The position numbers were made by a program, and so were the translations under genes. A stretch of DNA of 12,248 bases, from contig CATXZX010000011.1 in NCBI GenBank assembly GCA_958404085.1, positions 1 to 12,248 of the forward strand, in the 5' to 3' direction. Source of the DNA: an uncultured Prevotellaceae bacterium. GTDB lineage: Bacteria; Bacteroidota; Bacteroidia; Bacteroidales; Bacteroidaceae. The stretch's first letter is position 1; each line of letters begins with the position of its first letter. Under the pieces are notes generated by a model, which saw only the letters and a list, made by a program, of their open reading frames with translations, ran no database searches and was not told where the DNA came from. Of this stretch, positions 1 through 7,216 are shown one piece after another.

Positions 1-308
1 GACTGGTGGGAAGCATCGACGACGTAACGGAAACGCCCGACATCGTAGAGCGGAACGACGGCAACAGCTGGTTGGTCAACGGACAATGCCCGTTCTACGA
101 TTTCTTGTCCTACTTCGACTGCGAAGATGACTACACCAGCGACTTCAATACGGTAGGCGGACTGATTCTGGACTGCTTGGAACACATTCCCCACGAGGGA
201 GAACAATTGAACTGGAAGAATTTTTCGTTCGAAGTAATCGACATGGACGGAAACCGCATCGACAAAATTCTGGTCAAGCGCACCGACGAAGATTCTCCGA
301 ACGAATAA
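1..308 (+). CDS. CorC/HlyC-type hemolysin-family membrane protein, C-terminal fragment
   Basis: This is the 3' end of a gene that begins before the window. The frame is open from the first bases (reading ...LVGSIDDV) to a TAA at 306-308, so the GTG at position 6 is an internal valine codon and not a start. About 101 residues are visible. They match the C-terminal CorC/HlyC domain that follows the CNNM membrane domain and CBS pair: an acidic linker, then a DGNSWLVNG strand, PFYDFLSYF, a GGLILDCLEHIP helix and a final beta strand ending IDKILVKR. Proteins of this family sit in the inner membrane and are linked to divalent cation transport or efflux; the old name hemolysin is not functionally informative. 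A strong terminator follows about 20 bases after the stop. The membrane and CBS parts are outside the window, so the exact subfamily (for example a GldE-like paralogue) is open. Confidence 0.8.
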   Translation, partial: LVGSIDDVTETPDIVERNDGNSWLVNGQCPFYDFLSYFDCEDDYTSDFNTVGGLILDCLEHIPHEGEQLNWKNFSFEVIDMDGNRIDKILVKRTDEDSPNE

Positions 309-326
309 AGACGACCCTATACAACA

Positions 327-369
327 AAAGCCCCCAATAACCCTGAATAAATCGGTTATTGGGGGCTTT
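327..369. terminator. Bidirectional intrinsic terminator between convergent genes
   Basis: A perfect 16-bp inverted repeat, aaagcccccaataacc (327-342) and ggttattgggggcttt (354-369), surrounds an 11-base loop. The stem has an A-rich left flank and a T-rich right flank, so the RNA would have a U-containing tail on either strand. It lies between the CorC/HlyC gene (+, stop at 308) and the carbonic anhydrase-like gene (-, stop at 386) and probably ends both transcripts. Confidence 0.85.
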
Positions 370-385
370 CGCTATTCATGACCGG

Positions 386-922
386 CTACACGGACTGGCC
401 GCCCTCCTCATCCATATACCACGAAGCATACATCGGATAATGAGAAGCGATGGTACGGTTCAACTCTTCGGCCTGCTCGGGAGCAACTTTCTTGAGGAAT
501 TTGGCCGGAACGCCTCCCCAAAGTTCCCCTTCGCCGATAACGGTATTTTTCAGAACCAAAGCCCCAGCCGCAACAATGGCCCCTTTCCCCACCACACAAT
601 CGTCGAGCAATGTAGCTCCCATGCCTATCAATGCACAGTCGCACACCTTGGCACCGTGCAGCGTCACGTTATGGCCAATCGTCACATCATCGCCGATTAC
701 GATATCGGCCTTCTGATACAACGTATGCAGGCACGAGCCGTCTTGTATGTTCACGCGGTTACCGATACGGATAGAATTGACATCGCCGCGTATGACGGTA
801 TTGAACCACACACTGCATTCATCCCCCATCACCACATCGCCGATAACCGTCGCATTATCGGCCAAAAAACATTTCCGGCCGAAACGGGGCGTAAAGCCCC
901 TCACCGATTTGATTAAAGCCAT
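386..922 (-). CDS. Gamma carbonic anhydrase family protein (YrdA/PaaY-like)
   Basis: A 178-residue protein with left-handed beta-helix hexapeptide repeats across about residues 15-140 and a C-terminal helix. Repeats are visible as ATVIGDVVMGDECSVWF, NSIRIGNRVNIQDG, ADIVIGDDVTIGH and CVVGKGAIVAAGALV. The gamma-class signature residues are present: Arg45 and Asp47 (RGD), Gln60 and Asp61 (NIQD), and three candidate metal ligands His66, His84 and His89 that match the three zinc/iron histidines of the archaeal Cam enzyme. The length fits the short YrdA/CaiE/PaaY group, which lacks Cam's acidic loop. Many such members have weak or unproven CO2 hydration activity, so the activity is inferred. The protein should be cytoplasmic and trimeric. 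The gene follows the Xaa-Pro aminopeptidase gene by 55 bases with no TAnnTTTG box or terminator in the gap, so co-transcription is likely. It ends at the shared terminator 327-369. Confidence 0.88.
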   Translation of the reverse strand: MALIKSVRGFTPRFGRKCFLADNATVIGDVVMGDECSVWFNTVIRGDVNSIRIGNRVNIQDGSCLHTLYQKADIVIGDDVTIGHNVTLHGAKVCDCALIGMGATLLDDCVVGKGAIVAAGALVLKNTVIGEGELWGGVPAKFLKKVAPEQAEELNRTIASHYPMYASWYMDEEGGQSV

Positions 923-977
923 CTTTTTTCTGATTGAACGATTTATTACTTTTCTATTACTTATATCACACGAATCT

Positions 978-2138
978 TCAGGGACGCGTACGGCATTCCG
1001 TAGCTTCTATCAGCCATTGACGGTCCGCATCGTCCTGCAACAGGGGGAGCAACCGGTTACGTACCTCGGCATGATAATCATTCAGCCACGCTATTTCCTC
1101 ATCCGTCAGGCGTTCCCAAAGTATCGGTTCAGTATCGATGGGACAAAGTGTGAGCGGCTCGAAACGCAAAAAACGCCCGAACTCGTTCTCACAGAAAGGA
1201 ACAATCAACAATGTATTTTCGATACGCACCCCGTACCGGCCCGGCAGATAAAGTCCCGGTTCATCCGTCACCGTCATGCCTGCCCGGAGCGGTGCGGGCA
1301 TGTAGTTCATACGAATCTGGTGCGGTCCTTCGTGTACATTCAGGTAGGAACCCACGCCATGGCCTGTCCCGTGACCGTAATTCAAGCCCTCGCGCCACAT
1401 GGCATACCGGGCACACACATCCAACTGCGTGCCACTGCTTCCCTCGGGAAAGCAACAACGGCTCAGCGCGATGTGTCCCTTCAGCACCAGCGTATAATGC
1501 AGTTTCTGCTCGTCGCTCACCGGTCCGAGGGCGATGGTACGGGTTATATCCGTCGTACCGTCCCGATATTGTGCGCCGGAGTCGAGCAGCAACAACCCCT
1601 CGGCACGTAACGGCGCATCCGTTTCGGGTGTCGCTTCATAGTGGACAATCGCCCCGTGAGCCTCATAACCGGCAATCGTATCGAAACTGATGTCGCGGTA
1701 AAGTGGTTGTTCGGCACGCAGGGCCGTCAACTTCCGGTTGATGGAACACTCCGTCTGTCCGCCGGCCGCCACCGCCGGTTTCAGCCAACGCAGAAAACGT
1801 ACCAAGGCCACCCCGTCGCGTTCCATCGCCCGCCGGAAGCCCGCTATCTCGGCCTCGTTCTTTACTGCCTTCAGCGGAGCCACCGGCGAAAGAGCCGTCA
1901 ACCGTCTGTCGGCGGACACCGCCTCCGTCAAGCGGTAATTGGTAGCCGGCGTAAGCCATACCCGCTTCGCGGAAGTGCCACGCAGTAAATCTTCGATACT
2001 CTCATAGGGCTGCAAACGAACGCCCTCGTTTTTCAGATTAAGTCGGACCTCGTCGGAAAACTTAGGCCCCTCGGAACAAAGAACGGCCTCGTCGTCCGTC
2101 AGGCAGGTAGCCGACGAACACCGGATTGCAATGCACAT
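978..2138 (-). CDS. pepP: C-terminal fragment of Xaa-Pro aminopeptidase (M24 catalytic domain)
   Basis: The frame is open for 386 codons from an ATG at 2138, but its first 12 residues (MCIAIRCSSATC) are not family-like; homology begins at Leu13. The pita-bread catalytic domain spans about residues 95-325. The five dinuclear metal ligands are visible: Asp186 and Asp197 (LLLLDSGAQYRDGTTD), His260 (HGTGHGVG), Glu293 (TDEPGLY) and Glu307 (RIEN), with HEGPH at 269-273. A C-terminal M24_C-type segment (FEPLTLCPID...LTDEEIAWLNDYH) closes the protein. A GAGGGG stretch lies eight bases before the ATG and could by chance allow internal initiation, giving a separate catalytic domain, but the N-terminal domains normally needed for substrate recognition would be missing. 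Confidence 0.7.
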   Translation of the reverse strand: MCIAIRCSSATCLTDDEAVLCSEGPKFSDEVRLNLKNEGVRLQPYESIEDLLRGTSAKRVWLTPATNYRLTEAVSADRRLTALSPVAPLKAVKNEAEIAGFRRAMERDGVALVRFLRWLKPAVAAGGQTECSINRKLTALRAEQPLYRDISFDTIAGYEAHGAIVHYEATPETDAPLRAEGLLLLDSGAQYRDGTTDITRTIALGPVSDEQKLHYTLVLKGHIALSRCCFPEGSSGTQLDVCARYAMWREGLNYGHGTGHGVGSYLNVHEGPHQIRMNYMPAPLRAGMTVTDEPGLYLPGRYGVRIENTLLIVPFCENEFGRFLRFEPLTLCPIDTEPILWERLTDEEIAWLNDYHAEVRNRLLPLLQDDADRQWLIEATECRTRP

Positions 2139-2763
2139 CGCGTCCCCTCAGGTTTGTAATCCATGCGACCTCGTCGAGGGCCGACACAAGCAGAACATCG
2201 GCACCGCGTTCGCGCATGATGCCCCGCAAACGGTCTAACTTTTGCCGGCAACTGCCTCCGGCATACGCCATGGGCTGAATCTCGACCGGAGCATCGGGCA
2301 AAGCCGGACGTCCGGTCCAGATGTCCACCATCGGGTCACCGGCATCTCGCACCGAGATGCCCGCCGCGCTCAGTTCGTCCGATAGTCCGTAAACGACAGA
2401 TGCCCCATTTACAAGACCATCTACCCCCACCACATCTCCCGCACGGAGTACCGAGCGCAACCATTCGGCCGGCGAGGGCGTACCCTCCGTATTTTCTTTC
2501 ATCAGACAGAACGGCGTTCCGTCCAAAGCCTCCCCGGCTGCCAGAAAGTAGCGCGAATCGGTCCAAAGCGCAGCCTGTGTCAGTGTAACGACAGCCGTTC
2601 CGGCCGAACCCTCAAAACCCGAGATCCACGAACGTGCCATCCAATGGGCGGGAACATACTCGCCGGCATGCGGATCGGTACTCGGAATCAGAAATGCCTG
2701 TATCCCTTTTTCTCTCATCCAGGCGCGCAGTGCCTCCACGCGCCGTACTATTACTTCTTTCAT
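2062..2763 (-). CDS. pepP: N-terminal fragment of Xaa-Pro aminopeptidase (creatinase N-like domain)
   Basis: This reading frame of 233 codons holds the authentic start of the aminopeptidase (MKEVIVRRVEALRAWM...). Residues about 5-140 form the first creatinase-type N-terminal domain, with the family motifs IPSTDPHAGEYVP, GFEGSAGTAVV and LWTDSRYF. Residues from about 150 begin the second such domain (MAYAGGS..KLDRLRGIM), with SALDEVAWITNLRG near 205. After Leu220 the family match stops abruptly; the last 13 residues (PDGRRGRSLFRGA) are basic and out-of-frame in character. Translated alone it would lack the entire catalytic domain and be inactive as a peptidase. Confidence 0.7.
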   Translation of the reverse strand: MKEVIVRRVEALRAWMREKGIQAFLIPSTDPHAGEYVPAHWMARSWISGFEGSAGTAVVTLTQAALWTDSRYFLAAGEALDGTPFCLMKENTEGTPSPAEWLRSVLRAGDVVGVDGLVNGASVVYGLSDELSAAGISVRDAGDPMVDIWTGRPALPDAPVEIQPMAYAGGSCRQKLDRLRGIMRERGADVLLVSALDEVAWITNLRGRDVHCNPVFVGYLPDGRRGRSLFRGA

Positions 2764-2789
2764 ACAACGATAGTTAATCTAATTAGAGA

Positions 2790-2797
2790 CAAAGATA
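2790..2797 (-). promoter_or_regulatory. -7 box of the aminopeptidase/carbonic anhydrase operon
   Basis: On the minus strand this reads TATCTTTG, a full match to the Bacteroidetes -7 consensus TAnnTTTG, 26 bases upstream of the aminopeptidase ATG. No clear TTTG -33 element is present at the usual spacing. Confidence 0.5.
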
Positions 2798-2881
2798 CAA
2801 TTTTTCCCGTTATCTGTAGCTTTAGGTATTATTAACAGGAAAATAAGCAGAAGGGTACAAAGGCAACATAAGGGGATTTTG

Positions 2882-2889
2882 TATCTTTG
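2882..2889 (+). promoter_or_regulatory. -7 box of mdh
   Basis: TATCTTTG on the plus strand matches the Bacteroidetes -7 consensus TAnnTTTG. It would give a leader of roughly 105 bases before the mdh ATG at 2999. A -33 TTTG is not evident. The box is the same octamer as the divergent one at 2790-2797, so the 235-base gap seems to hold two outward promoters. Confidence 0.55.
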
Positions 2890-2998
2890 CAGAAGAGAAG
2901 CTACGCCCCGGCAATAAGAGCAAGTTCTGTTGCATTCGGCCAGCATTATCTTAGCACACATTGGAACTCAACACTAATCATTCATAAAATAAATTCGT

Positions 2999-4000
2999 AT
3001 GGAATTTTTAACTAATGAGAAATTGACAATTGTCGGCGCCGGCGGTATGATCGGCTCCAACATGGCTCAGTGCGCTGCCATGATGCGCTTAACCCCCAAC
3101 GTATGCCTGTACGACGTTTACGGACCGGGCCTGGAAGGTGTAGCCGAGGAAATGGCACACTGCGGATTCGAGGGCATGAACATCACCTATACTACGGACA
3201 TGAAAGAAGCCCTTACCGGTGCTAAATACATCATTTCTTCGGGTGGCGCAGCCCGCAAGGCCGGCATGACGCGCGAAGACCTACTGAAAGGCAACGCCGG
3301 TGTTGCCGAACAACTGGGCAAAGACATCAAAGCATACTGCCCCGATTGCAAACACGTGGTCATCATCTTCAACCCGGCCGACATCACCGGTCTCATCACA
3401 CTGCTCTATTCCGGACTGAAACCCTCGCAGGTTACCACCCTTGCCGCACTGGACAGCACCCGTCTGCGCAGCGCGTTGGCCAAACATTTCGGTGTGGCAG
3501 AAAGCGACGTCGAACACGCATGCACCTACGGCGGCCACGGCGAACAAATGGCCGTATTCGCATCGACTGCCAAGGTTGCCGGCACTCCGCTGACCGACCT
3601 CATCGGTACCGACAAGCTGTCTGCTGAAAAATGGGGTGAAATCAAACAGGCCGTAACCAAGGGCGGTGCAAAGATCATCGAACTGCGCGGACGTTCCTCG
3701 TTCCAGAGCCCGGCTTACGTTTCGGTAGAAATGATTGCAGCCGCCATGGGTGGCAAGCCCTTTACCTGGCCTGCCGGTACCTACGTCAGCACAGAAGGTT
3801 TCGACCACATCATGATGGCTATGGAAACGGTTATCACGGCTGACGGATGCACCTACAAAGACGTTCAGGGCACAGCCGAGGAAATGGCCGACCTGAAGAA
3901 GAGCTACGAACACCTTTGCACCATGCGCGACGAGGTTATCGGTCTCGGCGTCATGCCTCCCATTGCAGAGTGGGGTAACATCAATCCGAATCTGAAATAA
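2999..4000 (+). CDS. mdh: Malate dehydrogenase (NAD-dependent, Bacteroides type)
   Basis: A 333-residue cytoplasmic enzyme interconverting malate and oxaloacetate with NAD(H). In anaerobic Bacteroidales it works in the reductive branch from oxaloacetate towards fumarate and succinate. The Rossmann nucleotide-binding loop is at residues 13-19 (GAGGMIG), with Asp39 (CLYD) positioned to bind the NAD ribose. The mobile catalytic loop GGAARKAGMTRED carries Arg86 and Arg92; Asn125 (IFNPAD) follows. LDSTRLRSAL holds Asp152 and Arg155, and YGGHGEQM holds catalytic His180, completing the Asp-His relay. The length and the inserted segments typify the Bacteroidetes form of the LDH/MDH superfamily. The chosen ATG lies just upstream of the first beta strand in an AT-rich leader, as is usual here. 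It is a single-gene unit with its own promoter box and a strong terminator 28 bases after the stop. Confidence 0.95.
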   Translation: MEFLTNEKLTIVGAGGMIGSNMAQCAAMMRLTPNVCLYDVYGPGLEGVAEEMAHCGFEGMNITYTTDMKEALTGAKYIISSGGAARKAGMTREDLLKGNAGVAEQLGKDIKAYCPDCKHVVIIFNPADITGLITLLYSGLKPSQVTTLAALDSTRLRSALAKHFGVAESDVEHACTYGGHGEQMAVFASTAKVAGTPLTDLIGTDKLSAEKWGEIKQAVTKGGAKIIELRGRSSFQSPAYVSVEMIAAAMGGKPFTWPAGTYVSTEGFDHIMMAMETVITADGCTYKDVQGTAEEMADLKKSYEHLCTMRDEVIGLGVMPPIAEWGNINPNLK

Positions 4001-4028
4001 GTTTTCTTTCGGAAAACAACAACCTGAA

Positions 4029-4070
4029 AAAGAAATGCGCGACGGACCGGTGTCTGTCGCGCATTTCTTT
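4029..4070. terminator. Strong bidirectional terminator after mdh
   Basis: A 15-bp perfect inverted repeat, aaagaaatgcgcgac (4029-4043) and gtcgcgcatttcttt (4056-4070), extends through one G-T pair and three further pairs to a tetraloop cggt (4048-4051), giving a 19-bp stem. T-rich tails lie on both sides (ttcttttcg on +, ttctttttcagg on -). It can end mdh (+) and the convergent glycoside hydrolase (-). Confidence 0.88.
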
Positions 4071-4097
4071 TCGTTTCTTCAAGGGGCTTTTTCTACC

Positions 4098-4127
4098 GCT
4101 AACGCCCGGTGTTTGCCGGGCGTTAGC
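4098..4127. repeat. Second hairpin in the mdh-glycoside hydrolase gap, no U-tract
   Basis: A perfect 12-bp inverted repeat, gctaacgcccgg (4098-4109) and ccgggcgttagc (4116-4127), surrounds a 6-base loop. Neither side has the T-run of an intrinsic terminator. It lies 37 bases past the glycoside hydrolase stop codon on that gene's transcript, upstream of the terminator 4029-4070, and could stabilise the mRNA 3' end or block 3' exonucleases. Confidence 0.6.
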
Positions 4128-4163
4128 AGGTAATGAATCAAAAGTGTACGGTCGCCGTTTTTT

Positions 4164-6968
4164 CTACTCCACCACATACCACGTATATCCGTTGGCCGGT
4201 ATCGTGACACACAGTTTAACGGAACGGCTTCCGTCCAGTTTGTACGAACGGGCCTTCCCCTCCTGCTCGCGTATGCGGGCTTTTTTGTCAAGTCCCGTGT
4301 AATACAGCGGCAGTACGATCTCGCGTACGATGGGTTGCGCCGTCGGATTAAAGAACAAGGCCAGGGCGCGTTCCTTACCCGCAGGGTCCACATGCATGAT
4401 GCCGTCCCAGTCGGCCACGTCGGGCCGGCGCAAGTGAATGATGTCGCTGTTCAGGATGCGGCGGTAACGCTTGTACCAGTTTATCACATCCACAACGGCC
4501 TGGCGGGTGGCCGGCGTATCGTACAGGCGCGGACCGCGGTAACAGGCCTGCACACCGGCTCCGTAATTCTGGACCATCAGCGTTTTATACTCGTACAGAT
4601 GTTCGCTAAGCGGTTCGAGCGTAGCGGCAGCCCCGCCCCCGTGATACTGAACCAGCGGCACAAAACTCCACAACGCAGACTGCGGACGCTCCCACGTACA
4701 ATCGTAATTGAGCTGGCGAGTGTGGATGAGCTGACGGTCGCGGGGCAACGACCAGTTTGTCTCGCGGTAACCGATACCCACTTTGGTCGAACCATTCAGG
4801 AAATAGAAGTCCGGCACATTCAGGTAGATGCCGTTCTCACACATCCAATGATACAGGTCAGCGATGCGGTGGAACTGGTTCCACTGCGAGTCGTTCAAAC
4901 CACGGTGATGGGCGTGGACCGTCGAGGCGCAGACATCGCCGGGATACGAACCGTCATGTTCGAAACACCGCATGCCGGTTTTCTCAAAGAAGGTCTTGAT
5001 TTTCCTGAAATAAGCCTCCCCCCATTCACTGCTCAGGCACGGAGAGCTACCGAAACGCATGCCGCCGCGCTTGCCGGTGAGCGGATTGATGACATCCACC
5101 TCGTCGCTGATCCAGCGGCTGGCCAAAAGCGAATAACATCCCATCTCCACGCCACGGCTGCGGGCATAATCCACCAGTTCCTTGAACTTGGCGATATTGA
5201 CGGCCGAAGTATCCTCGGCATTCAGCCCCGAACCGAAACTGAGAATAATCATTTCGTAACCGGTCGTGTCGCACTGGTTGATGGCGCGCTTCACTATCTC
5301 GGGATTCGTGGAGGTCAGGTGCATAAAGATGGGATTCTGCGTCGTCCAGGGCGACAACGTACGATACATCCGGCGCGTGAAAAGTCCCTTCCGCTCGCGG
5401 TCGTCGCTGTCGAAGGGCATTTCGTACACCCGGAAGGAACTGAATTTTCCTCCGGCGGCAATGCGCTGGTCCGGTCCTACCGGCGGCATCACGTCCAATA
5501 CGCACGGCGTCTGAAGCAGGTAGTTGCGCTGCGACGTATAGGCAGGGTCTGTCACCCACCGCTCCGTGATGTCCGTCTCGCGCTCCGTAAAGGCACCCGC
5601 ACAGGCGTAGTCGCTCTCCACGTGGATATTGGGCAGACGGAAACGGGTGGCATCGCCGTCGCTCGGCGACTCGGCCTCTACCATGGCCAGATGCTCCACG
5701 CGGAACGAATCGACGGTCAGGGGCAACGCCGAACGGTTCTCTATTTCAAAATACTTGCTGATGACGGGCACCTGGTCGTATACCCCGACGTGGAGCTTCA
5801 GCACCACGTCCCGATAAAGTCCCTCGCCGCGCAGTGTGAAGACCACTTTCTGCCCCGTAGGCATCTTTTCATTCAATGCCCAACGCGTCGGTTTCCACTG
5901 TATCAGCGGTGTCTGTTCCGTCACCTCGAAGTCTTCGAGCAAAAACGAGCCGGGCAGTGTCGTCAACTGGTCCAGCCAGCTTTCGAGCAGATAGGCACGT
6001 TCGGGCTGGCCGGCCAGTCCGCCTATGGACAAGCGCTGTCCGTCTATCCATACATCGCCCTCGCTGCTGACGGCACGCAACATGCTCTCGCCCGTCATGC
6101 GGTTGGTATACCCCGTCGTGGCCAGGTTGGGAAACAGGCGGAACGTACGCGCCACCATGCCGTTGGCCACGACCAGACTCTTGCCGTCGGCCGAGGCATA
6201 GATGCCGGCCTTCGACTTTTCGGGCGTCAGGAGCCAGTCGTACGGCGTACGCTCCGACACCAGCGAACCGTACACCGGCAGTTTGTCCAGCTTACCCTTC
6301 AGCGCCGCAACCGTCGAGGCACTCATCTCGGGCCCCTGGCCGGCCGTTTCGGGTGCCACCGACTCCGGCGCACGCCCTTCGTACGTAATCACGGGCTCTA
6401 TCCACAAGGCATTGTCGCCGCTCGGGCCGTCGGCCGTGGGTTCGGCCAACATTTCCAGCAAACCGGCTCCTGCCAGGTCTACGTCTATTGCCACGGGAGC
6501 CCCCGCCCTCACTACCGGGCTGCGGAAGATTTCCTTTCCGTCAGCCTTCAGTACAAAGCATACCGACCCTTTGTCCACGCCGCCGTTACGGTTGCTCACA
6601 CCGAGGAACTGTTTCGTGTCGCCCGTCGTACGGAAGTAGAGTTTCGTTCCGTCCACCAACGGCTGAACGGCCAGCGACGGGTCCGAAAAATCGGTCCGGG
6701 TTTCGGCCAACGCCACACGGGCCTTGAAACGGAGCGCCTTCTTGTGGAGCGCCACCTTCAGCGACGACGGCGCATGTACGCCTATGACGTCAGTATAAGA
6801 CTGTCCGGCCACAACAGCCTGCTCGCCCGTTGCCGAACTGCCCACGCAGGCGGCGCCATACTCGGTACGCCAATGTTTCTTGTTCAGGTCACTGAGCCGT
6901 ATTGTCTGCTGTGCCAGGACACTCCCTGCGCACGAACAGGCAAACAGCCATGTAAGAATATGTTTCAT
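4164..6968 (-). CDS. Secreted glycoside hydrolase with N-terminal NPCBM-like domain (alpha-galactosidase/GH36-like barrel)
   Basis: From the ATG at 6968 the protein has 934 residues. It starts with a signal peptide (MKHILTWLFACSCAGSVLAQQ, cleavage likely after VLA), so it is periplasmic or surface-exposed. Residues about 22-200 resemble the NPCBM carbohydrate-binding module: GVHAPSSLKVAL, KGSVCFVLKADGKEIFRS, DNALWIEPVI. A long beta-rich region (about 230-530) precedes a TIM-barrel-like part with IILSFGSG, KELVDYARSRGVEMGCYSL and MRCFEHDGSYPGD; Asp672 in that last motif is the candidate nucleophile by analogy with clan GH-D. Asp744 (NWSLPRD) is a candidate acid/base. A small C-terminal beta domain ends the chain. 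The substrate cannot be read from the sequence; an alpha-galactoside-type linkage is a guess. A GTG at 7013 would add 15 residues, but it falls at the predicted promoter, so ATG 6968 is preferred. No SusC/D genes adjoin it. Confidence 0.75.
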   Translation of the reverse strand: MKHILTWLFACSCAGSVLAQQTIRLSDLNKKHWRTEYGAACVGSSATGEQAVVAGQSYTDVIGVHAPSSLKVALHKKALRFKARVALAETRTDFSDPSLAVQPLVDGTKLYFRTTGDTKQFLGVSNRNGGVDKGSVCFVLKADGKEIFRSPVVRAGAPVAIDVDLAGAGLLEMLAEPTADGPSGDNALWIEPVITYEGRAPESVAPETAGQGPEMSASTVAALKGKLDKLPVYGSLVSERTPYDWLLTPEKSKAGIYASADGKSLVVANGMVARTFRLFPNLATTGYTNRMTGESMLRAVSSEGDVWIDGQRLSIGGLAGQPERAYLLESWLDQLTTLPGSFLLEDFEVTEQTPLIQWKPTRWALNEKMPTGQKVVFTLRGEGLYRDVVLKLHVGVYDQVPVISKYFEIENRSALPLTVDSFRVEHLAMVEAESPSDGDATRFRLPNIHVESDYACAGAFTERETDITERWVTDPAYTSQRNYLLQTPCVLDVMPPVGPDQRIAAGGKFSSFRVYEMPFDSDDRERKGLFTRRMYRTLSPWTTQNPIFMHLTSTNPEIVKRAINQCDTTGYEMIILSFGSGLNAEDTSAVNIAKFKELVDYARSRGVEMGCYSLLASRWISDEVDVINPLTGKRGGMRFGSSPCLSSEWGEAYFRKIKTFFEKTGMRCFEHDGSYPGDVCASTVHAHHRGLNDSQWNQFHRIADLYHWMCENGIYLNVPDFYFLNGSTKVGIGYRETNWSLPRDRQLIHTRQLNYDCTWERPQSALWSFVPLVQYHGGGAAATLEPLSEHLYEYKTLMVQNYGAGVQACYRGPRLYDTPATRQAVVDVINWYKRYRRILNSDIIHLRRPDVADWDGIMHVDPAGKERALALFFNPTAQPIVREIVLPLYYTGLDKKARIREQEGKARSYKLDGSRSVKLCVTIPANGYTWYVVE

Positions 6969-7016
6969 GTCAGAATCTGTTTTATATAAAAGGTTACCAT
7001 TAAGTACAATCACCTA

Positions 7017-7045
7017 CAAAAGTACACCTTTTTAGGTAGAAACAA
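7017..7045 (-). promoter_or_regulatory. Promoter of the glycoside hydrolase gene
   Basis: On the minus strand, TACTTTTG (7024-7017) matches the -7 consensus TAnnTTTG, and a TTG (7045-7043) lies 18 bases upstream as a possible -33 element. The transcript would begin near 7010, about 40 bases before the ATG at 6968, which argues against the GTG at 7013 as the start. A small overlapping inverted repeat (gtcaa 7065-7069, ttgac 7076-7080) lies just upstream and could be an operator. Confidence 0.5.
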
Positions 7046-7126
7046 GACCCGACACAGCGTAAAAGTCAAAAAGACTTGACCAATTTCGTATCATCGCTTC
7101 AAGGATTTTCATTTCCACTAAAGCAG

Positions 7127-7171
7127 AAAAAATTATTCCCCCATCCGGATACATTCCGAACGGAGGAATAA
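7127..7171 (-). terminator. Intrinsic terminator of the thioredoxin-fold gene
   Basis: On the minus strand a stem forms from 7171-7165 with 7139-7133 (ttattcc/ggaataa, 7 bp) and 7164-7161 with 7147-7144 (tccg/cgga, 4 bp), with a 4-base bulge. A run of six T (7132-7127) follows directly. It lies 45 bases beyond the stop codon of the upstream gene and separates it from the glycoside hydrolase promoter. Confidence 0.65.
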
Positions 7172-7216
7172 CTGATTATGTACGTGCGTCAACGCAAGAG
7201 GAGGCTTTCCATCCCC

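Larger units (their letters stand above)
978..2763 (-). pseudogene. pepP: Xaa-Pro aminopeptidase gene (M24B, long form), disrupted by a +1-base frameshift
   Basis: Two overlapping minus-strand reading frames together encode one aminopeptidase P. Frame A (from ATG 2763) matches the family up to VFVGYL, then runs on with an unrelated tail to a TAA at 2062-2064. Frame B resumes the family sequence at LTDDEAVLC. The frames join if one C of the CC at 2102-2103 (+ strand GG) is skipped: codons TAC (2109-2107), CTG (2106-2104), then CTG (2102-2100). The rejoined product is 220 + 374 = 594 residues, close to the roughly 590-residue Bacteroides-type enzyme. Both halves otherwise look intact and the metal site is complete, so the lesion is recent or a sequencing/assembly error. 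The enzyme would remove N-terminal residues preceding proline, in the cytoplasm. A TAnnTTTG box lies upstream (2790-2797), and the carbonic anhydrase-like gene follows 55 bases downstream. Confidence 0.8.

Noticed and set aside
747..1610. A 287-codon plus-strand frame across the aminopeptidase and carbonic anhydrase genes
   Set aside because: It overlaps two well-supported genes on the other strand and has no recognisable domain.
2779..2961. A 60-residue minus-strand frame with a hydrophobic stretch in the gap before mdh
   Set aside because: It overlaps the promoter boxes of both flanking genes and would need a transcript from inside the mdh leader; the hydrophobic part comes from AT-rich promoter DNA.
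4335..6989. An 884-codon open frame antisense to the glycoside hydrolase
   Set aside because: It mirrors the codon bias of the real gene, has no recognisable domain, is rich in His, Arg and Gln, and overlaps a gene with a clear signal peptide and domains.
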